Shown: positions 1 to 5,212 of the stretch, in pieces | Numbering within the stretch: the stretch's first letter is position 1 | Layout: each line of letters begins with the position of its first letter | Origin: Pseudomonadota bacterium | GTDB lineage: Bacteria; Pseudomonadota; Gammaproteobacteria; Burkholderiales; Thiobacillaceae | Length of the DNA stretch: 8,098 bases | Assembly: GCA_021791235.1 (NCBI GenBank) | Contig: JAJYXA010000120.1 | Location: forward strand, 1-8,098 | Direction: 5' to 3' | Made by a program: the position numbers and the translations under genes | Notes under the pieces: generated by a model | Told to the model about the DNA's origin: nothing | What the model saw: the letters and a program-made list of their open reading frames with translations, nothing else | Database searches by the model: none

Positions 1-623
1 TGGTTCTCTTCCAGAATCCGGATGGCGCCCTCGGGTAGTTTTTCGAAGGATAGAACACGTTGAACCTGGGCTTTCGACCAACCAGTGTCTTTCGCCAGAC
101 TGCGAATGGAGGTGTTTTTATCCATCTGTTTCAGGGTCTTGAAGCCCTTGTAGATTTCGTAGTCGGTGTAGGTCTTGTGGTGGATGTTGTCGAACAGCAG
201 GGAGCGCGCGGCCCCCAGTTCATCCACGTTTTTAACGACCGCTGGGATGCTGTCTTTGCCGAGTAGCCTGTAGGCGGCCAGCCGGTGATGGCCGGCGATG
301 ATCTCGAAGCGACCCTCTTCAATCTGCCTGACGGTGATCGGCTGATTCAGTCCGTCCGACTGGATGATTTCGGCAAGATCGCTCGCGTGTGTCTCGTCGA
401 TTCTGCGATTCTGATATGGGCTGTCTACGATCTGGGCGAGGGCCAGCAGGGAAGCACCGGGCGCGGGGCCGGCCGCTTCGGGAGCCGGGGGCGCTGCGTC
501 GTTTTCATTGAAGTCATTGCCCCCGCTCAACACGGGCATGTTTTCGATTGCCGACGCAGGCACATGCTGGGGCTTGACCAGTCCGCTAACCTTGGGGATT
601 ACGCGTCTTGCTTGGCCACTCAT
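1..623 (-). CDS. parB: ParB-family partition protein (C-terminus outside window)
   Basis: ParB proteins bind a plasmid centromere (parS), spread as clamps and stimulate the ParA ATPase to move replicons apart. The 207 residues visible here show the family order. A disordered Ala/Pro-rich N-terminus covers about 1-60. Box I follows (PYQNRRID, 69-76). The ParB/Srx core has the motif GHHR at 111-114 within IIAGHHRLAAYRLLG, at the place of the usual GERR/GEHR nucleotide-binding box. A helix-turn-helix lies at about 171-192 (TSIRSLAKDTGWSKAQVQRV). The reading frame is still open at the left edge, so the dimerisation domain is missing only because the window ends. The ATG overlaps the parA stop (ATGA) and is preceded by AGGG about 7 nt upstream, so translation is probably coupled to parA. 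The family call is firm. Whether it acts as a centromere binder or as a KorB/Noc-like regulator cannot be told from this part. Confidence 0.93.
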   Translation of the reverse strand, partial: MSGQARRVIPKVSGLVKPQHVPASAIENMPVLSGGNDFNENDAAPPAPEAAGPAPGASLLALAQIVDSPYQNRRIDETHASDLAEIIQSDGLNQPITVRQIEEGRFEIIAGHHRLAAYRLLGKDSIPAVVKNVDELGAARSLLFDNIHHKTYTDYEIYKGFKTLKQMDKNTSIRSLAKDTGWSKAQVQRVLSFEKLPEGAIRILEEN

Positions 624-1678
624 GCCGTCGCCCTATTTTTTGCGGCGGCGACCGTGCTGAGTCCGGACAGCTGGACACCGTAGTAGCTGATAAGCGCCTT
701 GGTCAGATCGATGATCGATCTTGCCGCGACGGAGTTCTGTTCGCGCTCGAGGATCGGGCCGCTGTTCTCGTCGGTAAACAGATCCATCTGCCGCATGAAC
801 GAGGACGAGTGCGGCAGCGGTTCGTCATAAACGCTTCCTGGGTAGGCCGCTGCCAGTGTTTGCAGCGCCTCGCGGATCAGCGGATAGCCGTGGTGGTAGC
901 CGTTGGCGACGATCAGAGTGTCCAGGTTCCTTTTCAGGACGTTGTTGATTTCCCGGATGTTGCTCGAAAGAACCTGCATGGCTTTGAGAGACTGGCCGTC
1001 CAGCTTGACCACCGCCAGAATCGTCTTACAGGGATACATCAACGTGTTGGTCAGCAAGGTCGTGCCCGGCGCAGAGTCGATCACGATGACATCGTATTGC
1101 GCGAAGAAGTCGATTTCGGAAGTCAGAAGCCGGTCGAACATGCTCTCGCGGCCGGTCGCGCCAAGAAGCCACGAGTCTGCGTCGGCCAACGTGATGTCAG
1201 AGGCGATCAGGTCAAGCATTCTGTTGGCGTACATGGGGCGGATCGCGGACCCGATGTCCGTAGGCTTGCCTTTATAGACCCGGTGCATCAGTTCACCGAT
1301 ATGCGTGATTTCTTCCTTGGCCCAGTCGATGCCATACAGGCCGGTCAGGGAGGCCTGCGGATCGCCGTCGATCATCAGCACGCGGTAGCCACGCATGGCC
1401 ATGGTCGACGCGATATTGGCGGCGACCGTCGTTTTTCCTGTTCCGCCCTTACTCATGCGGCTGTTGATGATGGGCGGCATAACCTTGGGTCGGGTAACGG
1501 ACGAGTCGTAGCCCATCAGTTTCAGCCGGGCGGCGCGAATCTCGGCGGCGGTATAGCTTCTGTGATACTGCTTGGACGACGGATCTTTCTCGCCCATCAG
1601 GTGACGGAACTCCTTCGCCGAGCCGATAAAGCCCACGAATTCCTGGGCCAGCCTTGCCTTTACCCCAAAGTCGCGCAT
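620..1678 (-). CDS. parA: ParA-family partition ATPase
   Basis: This is a 352-residue Walker-type partition ATPase, which in this family binds nucleoid DNA in its ATP form and positions ParB-centromere complexes. The deviant Walker A box SKGGTGKTT is at 76-84 with the signature Lys77. Motif A' (MIDGDPQAS, 102-110) and Walker B (VIVIDSAPG, 197-205) are intact. About 75 residues precede the P loop, including a segment (RSYTAAEIRAARLKLMG, 40-56) that resembles the helix-turn-helix region of type Ia ParA proteins, which repress their own promoter. This is shorter than in P1 ParA or SopA. The ATG at 1678 is supported by AAGGAG 5 nt upstream. The stop overlaps the parB ATG by 4 nt, giving a parA-parB operon. 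An orphan MinD-like role is unlikely given the adjacent parB. Confidence 0.95.
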   Translation of the reverse strand: MRDFGVKARLAQEFVGFIGSAKEFRHLMGEKDPSSKQYHRSYTAAEIRAARLKLMGYDSSVTRPKVMPPIINSRMSKGGTGKTTVAANIASTMAMRGYRVLMIDGDPQASLTGLYGIDWAKEEITHIGELMHRVYKGKPTDIGSAIRPMYANRMLDLIASDITLADADSWLLGATGRESMFDRLLTSEIDFFAQYDVIVIDSAPGTTLLTNTLMYPCKTILAVVKLDGQSLKAMQVLSSNIREINNVLKRNLDTLIVANGYHHGYPLIREALQTLAAAYPGSVYDEPLPHSSSFMRQMDLFTDENSGPILEREQNSVAARSIIDLTKALISYYGVQLSGLSTVAAAKNRATA

Positions 1679-1843
1679 CGTTACTCCTTGTCTCTTTGCA
1701 CGGATACTACAACATGGTTTAGAACATTCATAGAATAATTCAACCTTAATGTCCTGTCTGTTGTAAAAATGATTCTTCCTGCGATCTAATCTGTCGCGCG
1801 AGTATATTGTTTACTTCCGGCGCACCATCTATTCAAAGGCGTC
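1679..1843 (-). promoter_or_regulatory. AT-rich leader of parAB, probable promoter/operator region
   Basis: This gap between the helicase gene and parA is visibly richer in A+T than the flanking genes and contains no convincing ORF. It must carry the parAB promoter unless the helicase transcript reads through. Possible -10 boxes on the minus strand are TATACT (1806-1801) and TATTCT (1737-1732), but neither has a good -35 partner. Possible operators are a perfect 7-bp inverted pair, TACAACA (1708-1714) and TGTTGTA (1759-1765), and two adjacent GAA-TTC elements, GAACATTC (1722-1729) and GAATAATTC (1733-1741). ParA autoregulation would fit, but this is inference. No iteron array or clear parS palindrome is seen. 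Confidence 0.35.
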
Positions 1844-1867
1844 AAAAAACGCAGGCTTTCCTATGCG
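1844..1867 (-). terminator. possible intrinsic terminator of the helicase operon
   Basis: Read on the minus strand, CGCATAGGAAAGCCTGCG can fold with CGC/GCG and AGG/CCT pairing, a 2-nt bulge and an AAAG loop. It is followed directly by six T residues (1849-1844). The hairpin includes the helicase stop codon. The stem is short (6 bp), so it may be weak. A competing hairpin between 1835-1842 and 1849-1859 uses some of the same bases. Confidence 0.4.
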
Positions 1868-3744
1868 AGGTTGGCGATCAGGCGGAAATCGATGGTCCTT
1901 CCGGGTAGTATCGAACCCGTCTTGCCGTGCTGGGCGCTGTCATCCTCCAGATCACCGGCTCCTCTTTCCAGCATGTCGATCTCGGCAATCTTGAATCCGT
2001 CGTCGTGTTCGATGAGCGCATTCAGCCTGCCCTGGTCGGTAGCGTCTTCCCGCTGATACAGGCAGAACCTGCCGCTTCCCCCGTTTCGCGCAATTCGGCC
2101 GCGCAACTGGTGCAGCGTGACGATGGAAAACCTGATCGGGTCCACCACCACCATCGCAGCGAGGTCTGGCAGGGTGAGGCCCAGTTCGACCATCATGGTC
2201 GTCACCATCACCGACAGCCGGCCCTCGCGGAAGGCCTGCAGCACACTTTCCTTCTCGCTGTCCTGCATCTTCCCGTGCAGCAGCGCGGCGCGGGCGCCGA
2301 AGTGTTTCTGCCATTGGCCGAATATCTTGCCGGCGGCTGATTTCTCGTCCTTGCCCTCGATGGTCGGATAGATGATCGCGGCCTGCTTGCCGGCGTTCAC
2401 CGTCTCTTGCAGGATGGCGAACAGGCCCTGCCGATCGTTCGGGCCGTAGATGCGGGTGTCCACCTTCCGCTCATAAGGTCTGTCGCGGAGAATGGACAGA
2501 TCCATCCCGCCCGACAGGATGAACGCCCCGGTTTGCGGAATGCAGGTGGCGGTGGCCTCCAGGTAGTTCGTGCGCTCGATCTTCAATGCTTTGCGCTGCT
2601 TTTTCCCGGCCTTGTGCTGCTCGTCGATCGCCAAGGCGTCGGGTTCCCATCCATGCTTCTGCGCATGGTTGATGACGGCAGAGGTTCCCACCACGATGCC
2701 GCGCTCTGGCAGATTCGATTTCTGGGCGCCGGTGATGAGGATGACCGGAATATCCTCGCCAACAGAGCGCGCGAGGCTTTCGGCGTCCCGGGCAAGCGAG
2801 TTCGCAAGGGGCACGTTGTACGTCACCACCGCGACACGATTCTTGACGGCCGCGGCCATGAGCGGCAGCAGGAAGGTGATGGTCTTTCCGGTTCCCACGT
2901 CGCCTGAGAGCAGGCGGTTCATGGGGATGTCGCTTCTCAGGTCGCGAACGATCTCCCGCATGGCTTGCAGCTGATCCCCGGTGAGCCGATAGGGCAGGGC
3001 GTTGATCATTCGCTTCACGAGAAGTGGGTCGAGTTCCAGCGCAGCGCCTTTCACCGCGTTCCGGCTCTGGGCCATGCTTTTTGCCCGGTGGAGCATTTCG
3101 CGCGCAGCCAGCCGCTCGATGTGTGCGATCGCCAGTTCGGCGCGCGCAACGGATCGCGGCCTGTGCGCCTCCATCAGGCTTTCCATGATCTTCGACGGTT
3201 CGCTTTCTGGCACGGCCTCGGTTGCGCCGGCAAACCAATCCCCGATGTGCTGCACCGTTTCTTCCAGGTGTCCCGCCAGCGCATGATTGAGCATGGCGGC
3301 ATGGTTTTCTTCGGAGAGCACGCCCTTTTTGCGGGTGTACTTGGGCTTGATCTTCCCGGCCCACTGCTCGGGGATGCGCTTGGAAGCGTTGAGATAGTAT
3401 TTGCCGCCGAACTCCCTCGACACGCCAAGGACGTGGAATACATCGCCTTCCCGAATGTCGTTCCATCCCTGCGACGGGCCGAATGCGGTCATCATGGCTG
3501 GCCCATCCTCTGCCATAACCGGAATGCTTACCTTCGGTGGCATGCCGCCGGCGACAGGCGACCCAGTCGCCGTGACGCGGAAAACCCGCTTCTCGGGATG
3601 GTCTGCCCACTCCCGCACCAAACCGATGACGTTGGTGTAGTCGTCGAACTTCTGCGGGAGGTAGAGGGCGAGCTGAGGGATGCTGGCGATGCCCAGCCGT
3701 TTCAGGCGCTGCCAGTCAAACTTAATGCCGGGTTCCGCTTGCAT
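1861..3744 (-). CDS. RecG-family superfamily 2 DNA helicase
   Basis: RecG helicases remodel stalled forks and branch-migrate Holliday junctions and R- or D-loops. The residue numbers below count from a TTG three codons upstream of the ATG used here. An OB-like wedge lies at about 55-127 (REGDVFHVLGV at 101-111). The helicase motifs then run in order: a Q-like segment (YRLTGDQLQAM, 255-265), motif I (GDVGTGKT, 284-291), motif II DEQH (377-380), motif III (TATCIPQT, 401-408), LHGKMQDSEKESVL (492-505), motif V (VELGLTLPD, 522-530), motif VI (QLRGRIAR, 549-556), and a RecG-type translocation segment (RGAGDLEDDSAQHG, 597-610). At about 630 residues it is shorter than E. coli RecG (693), mostly at the C-terminus. 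Motif III differs from the usual TATPIPRT and motif VI from QLRGRVGR. The start overlaps the upstream gene by 23 nt. Neither the ATG (3744) nor the TTG (3753) has a visible ribosome site, so translational coupling is likely. It is probably an element-borne homologue rather than the host's own RecG. Confidence 0.88.
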   Translation of the reverse strand: MQAEPGIKFDWQRLKRLGIASIPQLALYLPQKFDDYTNVIGLVREWADHPEKRVFRVTATGSPVAGGMPPKVSIPVMAEDGPAMMTAFGPSQGWNDIREGDVFHVLGVSREFGGKYYLNASKRIPEQWAGKIKPKYTRKKGVLSEENHAAMLNHALAGHLEETVQHIGDWFAGATEAVPESEPSKIMESLMEAHRPRSVARAELAIAHIERLAAREMLHRAKSMAQSRNAVKGAALELDPLLVKRMINALPYRLTGDQLQAMREIVRDLRSDIPMNRLLSGDVGTGKTITFLLPLMAAAVKNRVAVVTYNVPLANSLARDAESLARSVGEDIPVILITGAQKSNLPERGIVVGTSAVINHAQKHGWEPDALAIDEQHKAGKKQRKALKIERTNYLEATATCIPQTGAFILSGGMDLSILRDRPYERKVDTRIYGPNDRQGLFAILQETVNAGKQAAIIYPTIEGKDEKSAAGKIFGQWQKHFGARAALLHGKMQDSEKESVLQAFREGRLSVMVTTMMVELGLTLPDLAAMVVVDPIRFSIVTLHQLRGRIARNGGSGRFCLYQREDATDQGRLNALIEHDDGFKIAEIDMLERGAGDLEDDSAQHGKTGSILPGRTIDFRLIANLA

Positions 3745-4732
3745 TGGGAACAACGGAAATGGCGGCGTGGGCGAGTTTCAGCACTTCGGCTGAGGTCAGG
3801 TGAGGGTCATTTGCCACCATCTGCCGGAGCAGCAGGCTCGTGATGCAGTAGGCGTCACCCGGCGGAACCGGCAGAGCGCGGGCCTTCTGGCCCTTGGCGA
3901 ACATGGACAGAAAGAACTTGCCTTCCTGGCGCTCGATGGAGAACCCCTTGTCGTTGTGTTCGCCATGCCCCTCGGCTTTGTAGGCGGGCAGCCAGCCCAT
4001 CAGCACGCCGAGTACGAGAGGCAGTTCCTTGACCGACAACTGGACGGCGATCTTGTTATCCCAGGCGTAGACCCGCGCGCCAGTGGATTCCGCCGTTTCA
4101 ATACGGATCGTCTGAGTGGCTGAATTGCGCTTGGTATCGGCGCTGAAACAGGCTGCGGCCTTGCCGCCATAGACGTGCACCTGGAAATATTTCTTCTCTG
4201 CGTCGTCGCTTGCCGTGGGCGGGTTCACCATGGGCGGCTTTTCCACCAATGGTGAAACTGCGGCAGCAGGCTCTTGCGGCATGGCTTCCGGCGTGGGCGA
4301 GGCTTGTTCAGCCATGGGTGGCTTTCCCGTCGATGGTGCGGCGGCCGGCTTGCTGGTCAGGATCGACTGCAGCATCTTCTTGGCCTTGTCACCCTCGTCT
4401 GTGGCTAGTGCGGCGCGCTGCACCGTGGTGATGAAGTCCGGGCCGTAGGCGACAGCCTTGGCCACGCGGTCTTCCAGTTCCATTTCGTAACCCAGGCTGG
4501 TCAAATTGGCTTCGAACCATTCCGTGCAGGCGCTGAGCGCGCAGTAGGCGCGGGCCTTCGAGAGCTCCCAATCCCCGACCTGATTGACGGCCTGGTAGAG
4601 ATCGTCCTTGATGTTGACGCCCTCCATTCTCGCCAGCGCTATCAGCCGATCCACGGCTGGCTTCGGCATGTTGAGCGTGCTGATGATGGCGCCGGCCTCT
4701 TTCAGGGTCTTCGGCTTGGTAAAAGGGTGCAT
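3722..4732 (-). CDS. unknown protein, possible single-strand nucleic-acid-binding C-terminal domain
   Basis: I do not recognise this 336-residue protein by family. Three parts are visible. Residues 1-125 look helical and contain two cysteines (C64, C69). Residues 127-178 form a Pro/Ala-rich linker with two GKPPM/EKPPM units (136-140 and 164-168). Residues 180-312 read as two similar halves, each with beta strands followed by a helix: VHVYGGKAAACFSAD...TIRIETAE...IAVQLSVKELPLVLGVLMGWL, then FSIERQEGKFFLSMFA...ITSLLLRQMVAN. This duplicated beta-then-helix pattern resembles the PC4/Whirly/MRP single-strand-binding folds. That is inferred from the pattern alone. The gene has a strong ribosome site (AAAGGAG, 8 nt before the ATG) and a good promoter upstream. 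Its 3' end overlaps the RecG-like helicase gene, so the two products probably act in the same DNA-processing pathway. No signal peptide or membrane segment is seen. Confidence 0.8.
   Translation of the reverse strand: MHPFTKPKTLKEAGAIISTLNMPKPAVDRLIALARMEGVNIKDDLYQAVNQVGDWELSKARAYCALSACTEWFEANLTSLGYEMELEDRVAKAVAYGPDFITTVQRAALATDEGDKAKKMLQSILTSKPAAAPSTGKPPMAEQASPTPEAMPQEPAAAVSPLVEKPPMVNPPTASDDAEKKYFQVHVYGGKAAACFSADTKRNSATQTIRIETAESTGARVYAWDNKIAVQLSVKELPLVLGVLMGWLPAYKAEGHGEHNDKGFSIERQEGKFFLSMFAKGQKARALPVPPGDAYCITSLLLRQMVANDPHLTSAEVLKLAHAAISVVPNASGTRH
4227..4338. repeat. diverged 28-nt repeat in the proline-rich linker
   Basis: Two 28-nt copies (4227-4254 and 4311-4338) match at 22 positions and start 84 nt (28 codons) apart, so both are in frame. 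They encode the GKPPM and EKPPM parts of the linker. The first copy is also flanked by a perfect inverted repeat, TTCACCAT (4224-4231) and ATGGTGAA (4249-4256), which could fold into a hairpin in the mRNA. The likely origin is a linker duplication. Confidence 0.5.
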
Positions 4733-4757
4733 GTGATGTTCTCCTTTGGATGAGACA

Positions 4758-4785
4758 AATATAACATTGCTAGTAACGCTATCAA
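4758..4785 (-). promoter_or_regulatory. sigma70-type promoter of the unknown-protein/helicase operon
   Basis: On the minus strand, TTGATA (4785-4780) and TATATT (4763-4758) each match the sigma70 consensus at 5 of 6 bases, with a 16-nt spacer. Transcription would start near 4751, giving a leader of about 19 nt that contains the AAAGGAG ribosome site at 4747-4741. One TGCTAGTA repeat lies in the spacer, where a bound repressor would block polymerase. Confidence 0.7.
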
Positions 4786-4801
4786 GCGCCGCGTGCTAGT
4801 A
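4768..4801. repeat. paired TGCTAGTA direct repeats, candidate operator
   Basis: Exact 8-bp copies lie at 4768-4775 and 4794-4801, 26 nt start to start. Imperfect copies sharing GCTAT lie between and after them (4778-4782 and 4807-4811). The first copy sits between -35 and -10 of the minus-strand promoter and the second overlaps the extended -10 of the plus-strand gene. Short direct repeats of this kind are typical ribbon-helix-helix operators, and such a protein is encoded immediately downstream. Binding is inferred. Confidence 0.55.
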
Positions 4802-4802
4802 T
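4794..4802 (+). promoter_or_regulatory. extended -10 promoter element for the RHH gene
   Basis: TGCTAGTAT fits the extended -10 pattern TGnTAnnnT, and no good -35 is found upstream. The gap to the ATG at 4810 is 7 nt, so transcription would start at or next to the start codon. This explains why no ribosome site precedes that gene. Confidence 0.45.
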
Positions 4803-4809
4803 TTCTGCT

Positions 4810-5001
4810 ATGGAGAAACCGAAAAAACCCGTCGCCTTTCGCCTCGATGATGAGCGGATCGCCGCACTGAACCGCATCGCGGCAAGCCGGCAACTCGCTA
4901 CAGGCAAGCGAGTCACGCTGCAATCGGTGTTCGTGGAGGCGCTGGATATGCTGATCGAGCGCGAGGGGCGCGCGGAAGAATCCGGCCATGAGCGCGAGTA
5001 G
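4810..5001 (+). CDS. small ribbon-helix-helix DNA-binding protein, probable local repressor
   Basis: This 63-residue protein fits the ribbon-helix-helix (MetJ/Arc/CopG) plan. A short strand (PVAFRL, 7-12) precedes helix A (about 14-30) and helix B (about 36-50, TLQSVFVEALDMLIE), with a charged tail. Such proteins dimerise and place the paired strand in the DNA major groove. The ATG at 4810 is the only usable start: the frame has a stop at 4774-4776 with no ATG, GTG or TTG between, and a later start would remove the strand. No Shine-Dalgarno sequence precedes it, in keeping with a leaderless mRNA. It diverges from the helicase operon across a 77-nt region holding direct repeats, so the likely role is repression of both promoters. 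The absence of a toxin-like partner makes an antitoxin role less likely, though the next small gene is unidentified. Confidence 0.75.
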   Translation: MEKPKKPVAFRLDDERIAALNRIAASRQLATGKRVTLQSVFVEALDMLIEREGRAEESGHERE

Positions 5002-5212
5002 CCCGCACTCTGCGGTCCTCAGTATGAGCGCCGAGGAATCCTTGGCGTTGCGGCACTTGCTGGTGTGGCTGGATGGGGTCGCTGCCGAGGGCTGCGGGAT
5101 TACGCCGGAGGCCTTCGCCGCACAGTTCACGGCTGCCGAACTGGAGATCCTTGCAGGCCTGCGGCGGGCGTTTCTGGAGTTCGACTTCCAGGCTTCGCCG
5201 GGGCGTTATTAG
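4988..5212 (+). CDS. small acidic protein of unknown function, coupled to the RHH gene
   Basis: I do not recognise this 74-residue product. It is mostly helical in appearance, with a Leu-rich segment (SLALRHLLVWLDGVAAEG, about 18-35) and a second one (FTAAELEILAGLRRAFLEFDF, about 47-67). It has a single Cys and no DNA-binding motif I can name. The ATG lies 14 nt inside the end of the RHH gene and follows GGAAG by 9 nt, a reasonable ribosome site, so the two genes are probably one operon. The second ATG (5024) has no ribosome site. Its stop overlaps the stop of the recombinase on the other strand. It could be a partner or modulator of the RHH protein, or a toxin-like protein. It is real mainly by context. 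Confidence 0.6.
   Translation: MSASSPHSAVLSMSAEESLALRHLLVWLDGVAAEGCGITPEAFAAQFTAAELEILAGLRRAFLEFDFQASPGRY

Noticed and set aside
608..1738. Long plus-strand open frame of 376 codons opposite parA
   Set aside because: Antisense shadow of parA. It has no recognisable motifs and a His/Arg/Gly/Asp-rich composition typical of reverse-strand reading of a GC-rich gene.
1835..1859. Bulged hairpin (AAAG-GCGT paired with ACGC-CTTT) after the helicase gene as a terminator
   Set aside because: No T tract follows on either strand. The overlapping fold at 1844-1867 followed by six T residues is the better terminator candidate.
2471..3610. Minus-strand open frame of 379 codons inside the helicase gene
   Set aside because: It is in another frame of a gene with all RecG helicase motifs, and its Arg/Gly/His-rich product has no motifs.
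4810..5212. The two small plus-strand genes as a toxin-antitoxin pair
   Set aside because: An RHH protein followed by an overlapping small gene fits the layout, but the second product shows no known toxin motif, and the divergent repeats are explained by a local repressor. It is not excluded.
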